64,000 nucleotides of DNA from Zoroaster sp. YZ-2022 (Eukaryota; Echinodermata; Asteroidea; Forcipulatida; Zoroasteridae): assembly GCA_029582265.1 (NCBI GenBank), contig CM055830.1, positions 22,552,163 through 22,616,162 of the forward strand, read 5' to 3'. Positions 33,029-44,611 of this stretch are shown one piece after another (the first letter of the stretch is position 1; each line of letters begins with the position of its first letter). The position numbers and the translations under genes were made by a program. Below the pieces are notes generated by a model. That model saw only the letters and a list, made by a program, of their open reading frames with translations. It searched no databases and was not told where the DNA came from.

Positions 33029-33355
33029 AAGTAAAATTACTAAAATAATTTCAAAAATGAATTTCTGTCATCCAAAGGCAAAAAACATCCACGGTGTAAA
33101 TAAGAATGATCAATCTGATACATTTTCACTATTTTCCTTGTTTACTGCACAATGAAATTTAAGCTGAAACTTCACAGGTTAGTTTTTATATTTGTTTATT
33201 CCTTTTTTTAAGCATGGATGCATTTACAGATATTTAACCAACATGCATGTACTTTGCTTTTAGAGCCATGTTCAAACTTGACAGTAAAACTCCCCTTTAT
33301 GCCTAGATATATTTAGATATCAACCTGTTCAATAATATAAAAATATATAATTTAA

Positions 33356-33606
33356 CCCTAACCCCCTAGGTATTCTGGCTAGGAACCTTCCTGAATCCTC
33401 CAAAATCCATCAATGCACTTTTGGAAATATGCCCTTAATTAGGCCTATCTTCAAAATGCACCATGCATTTTCGTTGATCTTTCAAATTCAGCACTTATGG
33501 CCTGTACTTCTTGCCAGGTAGTAATTTTGCCCCATTTGAAGAGGTGAAAGCACCAGTCCAAAAAAGTGCCCCTTGAAGGATATTGCAGGATTTGGGATGG
33601 TTAGGG
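33356..33606. mobile_element. TTAA MITE with telomere-like ends, copy 2
   Basis: A 251-bp copy of the 13504-13779 element, from CCCTAACCCCCTAGG to GGTTAGGG, with TTAA on the left and TTAT on the right. It carries a 10-bp insertion that creates TAATTAGGCCTA (33436-33447) where other copies have TA. Confidence 0.8.
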
Positions 33607-33725
33607 TTATTTTAATGTATGTGTAGTATGCTCAAAAATACCTGCTTAGTTAACTAAAGGTTATACAGTTCAGCTCAAGTAAATGTTTCTTTGTTCACTC
33701 CTAACAATATATACGGACCTAGTAA

Positions 33726-34548
33726 AGCCCTTTTCACACGACAAACGCAAACTAGGGTCCTTGGTCTCGGGCGCCAGTTGTATCGACCACGGACGTTGGT
33801 CAAACTCGGATACGACCTTTCACACGGCGAAGAAACCAACGTCCCGTGTCACATAGCCTTCGTCTTTTGGGGTGTCAAAGGTCAACATTGTTTATAGTGC
33901 AGTTAACTGGTCCGCACAGCTAGCGTGGAATCGCTATTGCATGTATTGATTACCATTCATTTTCCCGCGCTATTGTATTGTATGTTTATTGTTAGCGTCT
34001 GTCCTCTCTCTCTCTACCACTCTCACAGCTCAGTGCAAAACATGGCGAAAAACGATATAGAATCGGTAATTTTTGAGCAAATGTCCAAAACTTCATCGAA
34101 GAAAAAAAACCAAAAGCGGAGCATTCTTCGACGGTAGAACATCATCCGCCTTCTATAGTATTGGTTTATGCCATCAATTTCTCTGGAAACATTGTTGTTT
34201 TGACGTTTTCTACACATTAAACTTAGCAACAAATGCATCATCATTAACTGTTCGGGCGTCACCATCTTGATTTAAAGGCATCCTGGAAAATTTTCTTATT
34301 GCGCGCATGCGTGGTAGCTCTCGCGAAACAATGGTCCTTGGTCTCTGTGCGGTTTGTTCATTCACACGGCCTATTGTGGTGAACTTTCACAACGGTGTGT
34401 TTTTTGTTGCTGGTCTCGACCGTGGTCAGGAAAGACTACGGACCTGTGTTTGTGCAGATCGAGGTACATTTCACACAAAGTGTATTTGACAACGTTGTGT
34501 TCTTAGGACCATGGACCCCCTGCTTATTTCCCTCGTGTGAAAAGGGCT
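33726..34548. mobile_element. TAA-flanked MITE with AGCCCTTTTCACACG ends
   Basis: Ends AGCCCTTTTCACACGA and TCGTGTGAAAAGGGCT are inverted repeats flanked by TAA (33723-33725 and 34549-34551), pointing to PIF/Harbinger. Further TTTCACACGG-type motifs are scattered inside. A small ORF from 34042 (MAKNDIESVIFEQMSK) has a good start context but matches nothing I know. The element at 46823-47713 has the same type of ends. Confidence 0.75.
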
Positions 34549-34669
34549 TAAGTTTTCCTTGTGGTTTATTTGAATATATGATATCAGTCTATTACAAGTT
34601 GTATTCTCTTCTAGTGATCCCCAGACTGTTACTTTTAGCTCATGTTTTACGTTAACCTCAAATATACAT

Positions 34670-35135
34670 TCATACAATACTCGAAGTGCTTCCAAAAAAA
34701 ATATCCATGTCTGTTACAGTCGAACCTCATTATTTAAAAATAGTCTTATTCAGCGTGGTGTTAATTACTGGAACAGTCTTAGTGAATCTATAAAAACGTC
34801 ACCCTCTCAGGCTATATTTGTCAAAAAACTAAAAAAACAATTTCTTGATGCATATTCATAACTTCCAACTATTAATTTATTTCGTATTGTTTATGTCTTA
34901 GCACCTGCATGCACACTCATATGCTGTTGTTGACCTTTGTCCTGTTTGTCTCCTTGTCTGTCCCTATAGGTTAGGGCACAAAAGCATTTTTGCTTCACCC
35001 AAACCTAAATGTTGTCCTTTGTGTAATAATTTGATATATATATATTTAATGTACCTGTAATACTGTATTTCAACCTATTACAAGCAATGTATATTTCTAT
35101 TTCCAAGGACAGCATTGAAATAAATGTATTATCAA
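34670..35135 (+). pseudogene. LINE 3' end: C-terminal ORF2 tail and 3' UTR
   Basis: The frame 34670-34861 encodes SYNTRSASKKNIHVCYSRTS, LFKNSLIQRGVNYWNSLSES and IKTSPSQAIFVKKLKKQFLD. YNTRSA, SRTxLFxNSL, RG-V-x-WNSL and FKKxLKxxLLD are the conserved closing motifs of CR1/Jockey-type LINE proteins. The 3' UTR then runs to about 35135, with GTTAGGGCACAAAAGCATTT and AATAAATGTATTATCAATC near its end. It is 5'-truncated and belongs to a different family from 6164-6860 and 8262-8593. Confidence 0.7.
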
Positions 35136-35619
35136 TCAAACTTCCCAAGTTGTATTGTATCATGGGGCGTGATCCCTGGCTATACAGCAATCTTTGGTTC
35201 AATAACTTCTGTCTAGCACCTCACGGACAAAGATATTGATAAAATAGCAAGATTGCCAACATGTAGGGCTATAGCTATCTATTATATGGCTCAGTCGGAG
35301 AGCACCGGCACATTAATCCAGAGGTCAGCAAAATGTACCAAAATACCACATAGGCCTATAATTCACAATTTTGCTTCACAAAATCTTAAATTACATGTCT
35401 TCACCAACAAATATGTTTGCCTAATTATGATGCTAATTCCAAGACAACCTCCTCATCCAAATCCACCAATCCACTTCACTGTCTATTAGTCTCAACTATT
35501 TATATCAATTTAGAGCTCGATCATTGTTCATAGAATATCATTTAAATAGTTCCCTATCCATACATAATACAATTATTGAATACTGAACAGATTCATTCCA
35601 AATGATACATTTTTTTTAA
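35136..35619. other. Unassigned stretch
   Basis: Nothing recognised except a TAGGCCTA palindrome near 35353. Confidence 0.4.
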
Positions 35620-36255
35620 CCAGTTGACGTCGGGAATATTTATTTTTTTCCGGTCCCCCGTGAGGGTTTATTTTCAGTGAAAAATCTGAAAAAATTTCTA
35701 GCCATTAATAATTTATTTTGTCAATGAAACTAAGTTCGGACACCCAAATAAACACCTTTACTCATTGACATTTTGAGAATTAAATGGCTAGTTTTTTAAT
35801 TACGGTTGTGTTTGTTCAGCACACTTAAACTGTTGGCAAGCCCCGATACAACGGCCTATTAGTGACCAACGCCCGGTCGAAAAGACGGCATACCTGGAGA
35901 GAGATCGAATGCCTCGTAAACAATGGATATAAATCCCTCTTTACAAATCCATGGCTGGTACAATGTACGTCAAAGGAACAGGTCTTGGATAAAGGGATTA
36001 GGCAAAAATCAACAAAAAGAGTGAACACGTTCAGTATTTGCAGTGCATTTTGTCCGGGGTCACCGAACCGTGACCCCACGGACTCCGAGAAACGATTGCG
36101 TGTATACAAGTCAGCCGCCACGACGGCATGCCACGTGTGGCGTGTTGACAAGTCTCCCGGTGACACACACAAAAATCGGAATGCGTGTTTAGACGCTCTC
36201 CGATCCGCTGTCCAAAAAAAAATTGCGTGTATACACGGCCTCCGAAGCAAACTGG
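35620..36255. mobile_element. TTAA element, CCAGTTGACGTCGG ends, long copy 1
   Basis: A 636-bp element with CCAGTTGACGTCGG left and CCGAAGCAAACTGG right, flanked by TTAA (35616-35619 and 36256-36259). It is closely similar throughout to 40368-40995. Both contain long open stretches on each strand, but reading frames are not preserved by the differences between copies, so I treat them as non-coding. The 7-bp AATGTAC insertion near 35962 is absent from the other copy. Confidence 0.85.
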
Positions 36256-36328
36256 TTAATACGATTATTAATTTTGTCTCTTCTATTGTATATATATATA
36301 ATTATAGTTTGAATAAATTCTTCATCGG

Positions 36329-36475
36329 GTGATAAGTAAGCAGGAATTAAGCAGAAGGTCGTGGGTTCGAATCCTGCCCGAGTCACCTGTGAATTTTATT
36401 TTCTACAGACACTCGGGGAGTATACAGTTATTCATACATTACGTCGGTGCAAGGGCAAAATCAAACCAATTATAT
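36329..36475 (+). mobile_element. tRNA-derived SINE, second family, shortened copy
   Basis: Matches 21519-21681 from the anticodon region onward: GGTCGTGGGTTCGAATCC (box B), CCCGAGTCACCTG, ACAGACACTCGG, TACGTCGGTG and AGGGCAAAATCAAA. Box A is missing, so this copy cannot be transcribed from its own promoter. Confidence 0.75.
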
Positions 36476-36670
36476 ATAACTCTTCAAAATTGTATATAAA
36501 GCCTGCTGTATATTTTGTTGAATTATTATAATTTTTTGTCTCTCGTTTTCCCATTCAATTTGTATTTGTACTTGGACTAATTATCTGATATAAACCAAAT
36601 ATGTTTAGTCTTTGGACTTCTTGTTTGGAAAATCTTTTTAAAGCAAAACTGAAATGAATGAGTAAATTAT
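36476..36670. other. Unassigned stretch
   Basis: AT-rich, with no features recognised before the ATT tail of the next element. Confidence 0.4.
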
Positions 36671-36866
36671 TATTATTATTATTATTATTTCGCATTAGCA
36701 CAGCATGAAAAGAAAGATCTTGTTTTCCTTTCTGCCGGTTACACCTTGAGTCAAGCTACATGTACGTCCCATAGCCTTAGATCTCGAGTGACTTTCGCAG
36801 AATCCTTGCTGTCCCTAAGAGTGCCGCCTTCTGTAGAATTCTACTCTAACAGATGTTCCTATCTCC
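36671..36866 (-). mobile_element. 3' end of a restriction-like-endonuclease LINE, 5'-truncated
   Basis: On the minus strand it matches 42588-42770 almost base for base: the last codons of the LINE protein (KAALLGTARI region), the 3' UTR GGTGTAACCGGCAGAAAGG, and the end CATGCTGTGCTAATGCG followed by ATT/AAT repeats. Its truncated 5' end at 36866 directly touches the A-rich tail of the Tx1-type LINE in the same orientation. It has TACATGTA at 36757-36764 where the other copy has TA. Confidence 0.8.
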
Positions 36867-37130
36867 TATTATTTATTTATTTTTTTTTATATTTTTTTTT
36901 TATATATATTCCGAGGGAGATATACGTCTCCTTTTATTTCAACTCCACCAACAAATTTATAAAATCAATACATACAAAGATCAACAAATTAACCCAGAAA
37001 CATACACTAAACAGTTATATTTACAAAGGAAATATACAGGACTTTTACATCAAAATTAAAAATAGAAAGGAATATCTCGGACAAAGTATGGTTAAAATTT
37101 GATCTTAACTCAAGAAACCAGTAAAGTATG

Positions 37131-40100
37131 TTACATAAAGGGAAAAATAATATCGTTTCCATTATAGTAGCACAGAGCTTTGTTTGTAGTAAATATTTTG
37201 GTGAAATCATTTGAGGATAACCTTTTGTTTTCGAGAACAATAATTCTTTTGAGATTCTTTTTGTACATGTTTAATAACACACTGTCTATAATTGGGGAAG
37301 TTTCATTTAAATTTTTACATCTTGTAACCCAAATGGTTCTATGTAATTTGGCAATTAAACACAAGGCGATAGCATCTATGTGTTTACCGTACCCCAAAAT
37401 TTTATTACTATCATTAAGGTAGAAATGTTTGTTACCCTTGTAATTGCGAAGAATATTTTCTATAAAAATCCAAACAAGCCAAGTGTTTCTACAGTAAATA
37501 AACAAATGTTCGATCGTTTCTTCCTCTTGCTTGCACATAGCACATTTGTTATCATTGGTGTTTTTCATTTTTTCCAAGATATCATTAGTAGGAAGTATTC
37601 GATGTCTTAAGCGAAACCAAAGATCTTTGTCTTCGTAGTCTATATTTGTGTTGACGGCTTTTTTCCAAATTTCTTTCCAATCAAGGCTATATTGGCTAAT
37701 ATTGAGCTTTTTTGGCCAAATGTTTTCTGCAGCAGGTGGGATGAATTTTTTCCGGATTATACTCTGATAAATTTGTTTGACTGAAATATCAGATATAGAA
37801 ACACTTTCTTGATCGTCTAACATTAAGAATAACATATTACTAACATGATTGGCCGGTCCTTCTCTTGTATCACTGAGTAAAACACTGCTAACATGTTTTT
37901 TTAAACCCGCCATAATTTTCCCAGCGTTAATAACTTTAATATTACATTTAACAGCTAATTCTTGACGTGTTAAGAAAACGCCATCTCTGACCACATGTTT
38001 TAGTGCCAACATGCCGCAGCATTTTAATACCTTGCTATCAATCATTTTTTCTTTGTCGGTAATAACTGAATTATTGCATAAAAGTATCTCAAGTGCATCG
38101 CTGTTACAACTAACATTGAGTTTCATTATACCATCCGCATTTTTAAAAGCTTTAATCAAATCTCTATAAAAACTGGGCATCTTTGCTCCCATCAGTTTAG
38201 GATTGTTAAAAACAAACCAACCAAGATTCTGATCATTATTTCCATTTTGGATCCAAAAATCAAACAAATATTTCCATTTGCCTTGAGTTTTGGTATATTT
38301 TTTCAGCCAGTTTAATTTTAAAGCATCTATTTTACATGTAATGTTTATTAATCCAGTTCCCCCTAACTCTGGAGGGCCCCTTATAGTGTCTCTTTTGATT
38401 TTGTCTTGCTTAGATGACCAATACAATTTCATGATGGCTTTATCCATTTCTTTAGTCATGTCTTTTGGACAAGAAAGAACTGAACCATAACAGGCTAAAC
38501 TGCCTCAGATAAGGCTATTAACTAACACTGCTTTTCCTTTCATTGTCAAAGACCTCCCTTTCCACCTATTCAAAATATTTTTCATTTTGTTTATTCTCTC
38601 TGCCCAGTTTTCTTCCGGTTTAATCTCATTTCCAAAATATATTCCAAGAATTTGTTATTGTTCCACTTGAAGTGTCCTGGACTATCTTTTCTGTTTTTCC
38701 ATGCTCCCAACCATAAGCCTTGGGTTTTCCGATTGTTGATTTTCGAGCCAGATCCTTCGCTGTACGTATAATTTTTTTTGTCTGAATTAGTGAAATCTTT
38801 ATTGTCGGTAACAAAAATGCTAGTATCGTCAGCATGTTGAACAATTTTAAAATTCACATTTTTATTCGGGAGTTCAACTCCTTTGATACAACTGTCACTT
38901 CTTGTAAGATTGGCGAGGCCTTCTACACATATTGAATATAAAAGAGGGGATAATGGATATCCTTGTCTTATACCTCTTGTCGCTTGAAAAGGCTTAGTAA
39001 GGAAATTATTGACATTAATTGTAACCATAGGATTGCTGTATAAAATTTGTATCCATTGTACTAATAAACCAGACGGAACGCCCATTTTATTCATCATAGC
39101 GTACATATAGCGCCATTCTATACGATCAAAAGCTTTTTCTTGATCAATGCTTATTATAGCCACTTCTTTATTGTAAAGGTTCACATAATCAATAACGTCT
39201 CTTAAAATCATCAAGTTTTCTTGAATATTCCTGCCCTGCACTCCACATGTTTGATCTTCATCTATGACAGACGGCATCAATTTGCGCAAACATTTGGTTA
39301 GAACTTTAGATATAATTTTATAATCAACATTGAGAAAACTAATAGGTCTCCAATTTTTTAAATCACTTCTTTCTCCTCTATTCTTAAATAATAATCTGAT
39401 AAGAGCCCTGTTCATTGAGTCTGGTAACCTACGCTTTTGTGACAATATTCTACCAAATCAACACAATCATTCATCAAAGATACCAAAAGGTCAAATAAAA
39501 TTCAACAGTTAGACCATCCAGTCCTGGGGCTTTGTCTTTCGCCATATCATTGAGTGCTTGATGCATTTCAAATTCTTTTATATCTTTTTCCATATCTTGA
39601 ATAATGTCTTCTTCAAAATGAAAAGTATTAACTGTACCCAAAATGTTTTTCAAATGAAAATTGTTAATTCCTTTCGAGGAAAACAGGTTTTTATAGTAGG
39701 TGCTAATACATGCTCTAACATATATATGGGCTCATTCAATACTCGACCTTTTGTGTCTTCCAAATGTTTAATAAGATTGTTTTTCCATTGTTGCTTCTCT
39801 GCAGCAAAACAGTATTTAGCTCTTTCCCATTTGCAAGTTTTGTAAAGTTTAATATTTTTCTCTATTTCTTCTAGCTCAGTCATATTATTGTCAGAAGGAT
39901 GACTAATAATATAATCGTACCTTTTTTTAAAAATTCTTCTTCAGTGTTTTTCTTTGTACCTTTTCTCACCTTCATAATCCTTAATAATTTCTTTTAGCCT
40001 ATTTTTTCCAATATCCCACCAAACAAATAAACAATCATATCGGTATTTTTGGGTAATCCAGAATTTCCAAAACCACTCAACTCTAGTTTTACATTGGTTG

Positions 40101-41417
40101 TCTTTAAGAAGTTCATTATTACAAATCCATCTTCCTTTTCCCGTGGTAATGGTTTGGTAATCAAAACGGACAATTATTGTACTGTGATCTGACAGACCTG
40201 AAGAATCAATAGATATTTCTTTTAGTTGGTATCCGAGTGTTTCTGACACTAGGACATAATCAATTCTACTCGGTCTTTTAATTACTTTGTGGTAAAATGT
40301 GTATCCTGGTTTATTCTCTATATATCTCCATGTATCAATGAGTTCATTTTCCTGTATCATATTAAAACCAGTTGACGTCGGGAATATTTATTTTTTCCGG
40401 TCCCCCGTGCGGGTTTATTTTCAGTGAAAAATCTGAAAAAATTTCTAGCCATTAATCATTTTTTTTGTCAATGAAACTAAGTTCGGACAACCAAATAAAC
40501 ACCTTTACTCAATGACATTTCGAGAATTAAATGGCTAGTTTTTTAATTACGGTTGTGTTTGTTCAGCATAATTAGACCGTTGGCAAGCTCCGATGCAACG
40601 GCCTATTAGCGACCAGCGCCTGGTCGAAAAGACGGCATACCTGGAGAGAGATCGAATGCCTCGTAAACAATGGATATAAATCCGTCTTTACAAATGCTTG
40701 GCTGGTACGTCAAAGGAACAGGTCTTGGATAAAAGGATTAGGCAAAAATCAACAAAAAGAGTGAACTCGTTCAGTATTTGCAGTGCATTTTGTCCGAGGC
40801 CACCGAACCGTGACCCCATGGACTCCGAGAAACGATTGCATGTATACACGTCAGCCGCCACGACGGCACGTCACGTGTGGCGTGTTGACAAGTCTCCCGG
40901 TGACACACACAAAAATCGGAATGCGTGTTTAGACGCTCTCCGATTCGCTGTACAAAAAAAAAATGCGTGTATACACGGCATCCGAAGCGAACTGGTTAAA
41001 AAGAGAAGTTTTGATTTGATCGTAAATATTTGTTGAATCTAATTGACAGTTAAGATCACCACCAATAATGCAATTCCCAAATTCCACAAAAAATTGCTTC
41101 CGCAATAGAAGCACCATTTGGCGCATACAATGAGACTAAATTAACAGTGACACCATCAATTTCTATATCCCCCCTAAACCCATCGTCCATGTGAATCACT
41201 CCGAGGGTTAACAAGATTAAAAACACTTTTCTTTGAAATTAAAATAGCAACGCCACAACTGTTAGCCTTTCCATGACTGAAAAAAATTTGCCCACCCCAC
41301 TGTTTGCGCCATAAGGTTTCATCTTTTTCTTCTTCCTTTCAAAATATTCAAAAACCATGTCCCTTTTTTGGCTATTTTTAAGCCGTTTACATTTAATGTG
41401 GCTATAGTGTACGCCAT
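37131..41417 (-). pseudogene. LINE ORF2: APE endonuclease, reverse transcriptase, zinc knuckle (disrupted)
   Basis: Starts MAYTIATLNVNGLKNSQKRD, the classical APE start with the LNVNG asparagine. The next part lacks the catalytic LQETH segment, then continues WGGQIFFSHGKANSCGVAI, IIGGDLNCQLDS (about 41060) and, after the inserted element, SRIDYVLVSE and LSDHSTIIVRF. The RT (39445-38591) has LKNWRPISFLNVDYK, ISIDQEKAFDR, GIRQGYPLSPLLY and HADD where Y/FADD is normal. The C-terminal part (38459-37131) has ELGGTGLINI, RLRHRILPTNDIL and CAMCKQEEETIEHLFIYC. Without the insertion the span is about 3.65 kb, near a normal ORF2. It is dead through missing motifs and frameshifts. Confidence 0.85.
40368..40995. 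mobile_element. TTAA element, CCAGTTGACGTCGG ends, long copy 2 (inside the LINE)
   Basis: A 628-bp near-copy of 35620-36255. The flanks read TTAAAA on both sides (40362-40367 and 40996-41001), so the duplication is TTAA or extends to six bases. It interrupts the endonuclease part of the LINE ORF2 and is therefore younger than the LINE. Confidence 0.85.
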
Positions 41418-41485
41418 CAAGAGAATCAAAGTGAAGCCACACATGACGATTATGTGGAAATTTTGGAACTCACTGGCAGCAAAAT

Positions 41486-42034
41486 TTATGTTTTTCCGCG
41501 TCCCCTTCCTTTTGCTTCTTTTATTTCTTGTCTGGCTGGGCTAGCTTGGTATGGTTCCTTTCTATGTGTGGCTACAGATCCAGTTCCTCGTTTTTTCCGG
41601 AATTGTTGTACTCCCTTCCTCAGGTAGGGGACCCATTCATCTTGTTCTGGATCTTTTTGAGTGTTTTCTCTCCTATTGTTTTCGTCTTCTTCAAGGTCTT
41701 GGTTGTCTTGTTCCATATTTAAGTCCGTGTCATTCTTTTTGGCGTTCTCTATGGTTGTTTTACACTTTTTTCTGCCCTCAGTCCTTCCTTGTTCACTTTC
41801 TGCTACCCTATTTTCAACGGCTTCATCCCAAAACCCTGAAATGGTCTTGGTTTGTTTACGTGACAACATGTCTACCAATGCATCACCTTTCTTTCTAGGG
41901 AGTCTGTCCTTCTCGCTGTTTCTCGCTGTTTCTCTCTGGCGTGGTGTGCGTGTTGTGCGTGTTGTCGGTTTTCTCTTTTTCTTTTGCTTCTTCATTTTTG
42001 CTGGTCGTTTCAGCGTTGGCCGGTACGCAGACAT
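41486..42034 (-). CDS. LINE ORF1-like basic protein, 182 residues
   Basis: Opens with a strong start context (GCCACCATG). It encodes a highly charged protein: MSAYRPTLKRPAKMKKQKKK, then RKPTTRTTRTPRQRE, an acidic QDNQDLEEDENNRREN part and a lysine/arginine-rich C terminus ending KGRGRGKT. It sits 69 bp upstream of ORF2 on the same strand, which is the normal ORF1 place. ORF1 proteins of L1-type elements bind RNA. I see no RRM, CCHC knuckle or coiled coil, so it may be shortened or a simple basic type. The frame is intact. Confidence 0.55.
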   Translation of the reverse strand: MSAYRPTLKRPAKMKKQKKKRKPTTRTTRTPRQRETARNSEKDRLPRKKGDALVDMLSRKQTKTISGFWDEAVENRVAESEQGRTEGRKKCKTTIENAKKNDTDLNMEQDNQDLEEDENNRRENTQKDPEQDEWVPYLRKGVQQFRKKRGTGSVATHRKEPYQASPARQEIKEAKGRGRGKT

Positions 42035-42244
42035 GGTGGCTATATTAATAAATGGCGTCTAAGGTGAGACACTGAGACGAGTTGAAGCCCAAAAAGGGGC
42101 TTTCCAAAAATGATTTTCTTCAGAAAGTGTTTAAAATTGTCTACTTCGCAATTAAAAGGTGTAAGATGGCTAGACCCAAAAAGCTGTAAAATTCCACTAA
42201 TCTCGGAGCCGATGATAAGACGTGTCTTCGCTCCTCGAACGCAT

Positions 42245-42245
<1 letters not shown>

Positions 42246-42276
<31 letters not shown>

Positions 42277-42308
42277 TTCTTAATAATAATAATAATAATA
42301 ATAATAAT
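42246..42308 (+). repeat. (CTG)n and (AAT)n microsatellites
   Basis: About nine CTG units then about nine AAT units stand immediately before the LINE coding fragment, giving polyalanine and polyasparagine in its open frame. They lie at the 5' truncation point rather than in real coding sequence. Confidence 0.85.
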
Positions 42309-42758
42309 CATGTCAAGATTCTCTGGGACTTCAACATCCAGACAGATCATGTTATAGAACATAGACGGCCGGATGTTGTTGTCTTGGATAAGCATGCAAA
42401 GATGTGTCATCTTATTGATATAGCTGTGCCGGGTGATAGAGTAGCTTCGAAGGAGAAGGAGAAGGTACAGAAATATCAGGATTTAGCGAGAGAACTCCGC
42501 AAGCTGTGGCAAGTCAAGGTCAAGGTTATTCCTGTGGTAGTGGGAGCACTGGGTACAATCCCGAAGGCATTGGAGAAACATCTCAAGGAGATAGGAACAT
42601 CTGTTAGAGTAGAATTACTACAGAAGGCGGCACTCTTAGGGACAGCAAGGATTCTCACGAAGACACTCGAGATCTAAGGCTACGGGACGTAGCTTGACTC
42701 GAGGTGTAACCGGCAGAAAGGAAAACAAGATCTTTCTTTTCATGCTGTGCTAATGCGA
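42309..42758 (+). pseudogene. C terminus of a LINE with restriction-like endonuclease, plus 3' UTR
   Basis: The open frame to the stop at 42677 reads HVKILWDFNIQTDHVIEHRR, PDVVVLDKHAKMCHLIDIAV, PGDRVASKEKEKVQKYQDLA, KVKVIPVVVGALGTIPKALE and LLQKAALLGTARILTKTLEI. RPD-x14-D, here RRPD with HLID, is the PD-D catalytic pattern of the restriction-like endonuclease at the end of R2/NeSL-group LINE proteins. The frame is intact to its natural stop, but the reverse transcriptase part is missing. The 3' UTR (42678-42758) ends CATGCTGTGCTAATGCG and passes into (AAT)n. A second copy is at 36671-36866. Confidence 0.75.
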
Positions 42759-43039
<281 letters not shown>

Positions 43040-44611
43040 TCCATGCACTGTCACCCATGGATGTTGTAAGCAGACATTATGGACATTTGCCGTCTCAGGA
43101 AAAACCAACAATCGTGTTCAATCATTAAATTTTGTGGGAAACCAAATTGACAGAGGGCAGACCAGGATTCAATTTGTGTTTGCTTAGGGGGTAACTGTCT
43201 ACAAGTGAAGAAAATATCCTTAAAGGGGTTTAACACTACTGGAAATTACCAGCACAGAAACTGAGCGAAGCTTTCCTGCTATGATGTTTATGCTACCAGA
43301 CATCCTGAAAAGTCATTCAATGTTGTAATTTTTTTGAGAAAACTTGAATACAAATTCACATCTAATATTGATCATCAGCTGATAATATATTTCCATATTA
43401 GAGTGAAATAAAATAATCAGAATGTTTAATTTTCACTTAATTTCAATTTAACGACACAATGAAATAACAATGAAACGTTCACATATTAGGTTCTATACAT
43501 GCAATCACGTATCTCTTGATTCTTAATAATTACGGATGCATGTACAGACAATTTACCAATAGTGTACATTTATACTATATTTAACTTGACACTCTTATAA
43601 CACCTGAAGCAGGTGATTCAAAGAGCAGGAAGAGCTTCTTATTTTACTTTATTTTGTATTTTTTTCTCCAATCAGGTTTCAATTCCAGTGATCAGCTTCA
43701 CAAGAAATTCTGCATTTACGGGCAGTCTTTTGTGCTAACAGTCAAAGCCTTGTACTCGCTGCTCTAAGCACTAAATCCCTAGTGACTCAAAGTTGGCATG
43801 CAGATCGACTAGTAGAAAATCCTTTCTAAGCCATAAAATTAGCTTACGCTTAAATTTATGCACAACAATTCCCAAGGAAGTATCCTGTAAATGCTGAATA
43901 TGTTGTTCACGGGTATGAACACTTTGTTCATACCGTTCTGTTCACATCTTAAAATTGAGCCCTGGCCAAAAACACCATTTCATCTTCAAATTGAGACTGC
44001 AGAAGCCCATTATTTATGAGAATGGACTTTGTCTGGATCCATGCCTTACACTGGCAGTTGTGCATACACGTTGCTTTACTCACAGCCCTCAAGAACACAC
44101 AGCCATTACAATGTACTTGATGAAAGCCTACCAGGACATTGATGTATGTCAACAATAAAACTGACTGAAAAAATATATATTGTCTAATAAATCTGATGAC
44201 TCCACAGTTTTGAAATGGCAGCAACATGGTGTGTGTAATGACTACAGGTGTACACAAACATACACAAATGTACAGATAGGCCTTTAACTACACTGCAGAC
44301 ATCTCTTTATTTTCTCCTATACAATATGTATGACCAAACTCGTTCCCTGAATAGGCTGGCACATTTTATGAATTCACATTTAGCGTAGATCAAGTGCACA
44401 GAGAATCTTGCAAAGAAGGCGGCAGCAGTGTGAAAACTTTTAATGAACTTCTCTCTCGCTTGTTATAACATTGTTCTTTTCTGTTTGCAACATGTCATAT
44501 TTTAATATATTTTTATAAATGTTAATGTAAATGTAAAATTTCCCATACCAGAAACCATAGACTTTTTTGGCCTAGGCTATATGTAAAAAACCAGATACAT
44601 CTACCATTTAA
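43040..44611. other. Unassigned stretch
   Basis: No exon, RNA or repeat end is recognised by eye. It lies in the downstream direction of the KCNH exon and may be intron. Confidence 0.4.

Larger units (their letters stand above)
36867..42190 (-). mobile_element. L1/Tx1-type LINE, nearly full length, inactive
   Basis: The minus-strand order is a 5' leader (about 42190-42035), ORF1 (42034-41486), ORF2 (41417-37131), then a roughly 230-bp 3' UTR and an A-rich tail (about 36900-36867). The element is broken by several frameshifts and by a TTAA element inserted at 40368-40995. The 5' boundary is a guess; no target duplication could be found. APE-type endonuclease plus RT plus a C-x2-C-x8-H-x4-C motif places it in the L1/Tx1 group. 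Confidence 0.75.

Noticed and set aside
35825..36332. Opposed 141- and 156-codon frames in the TTAA element
   Set aside because: The closely similar copy at 40368-40995 does not preserve these frames, and no transposase motif is visible.
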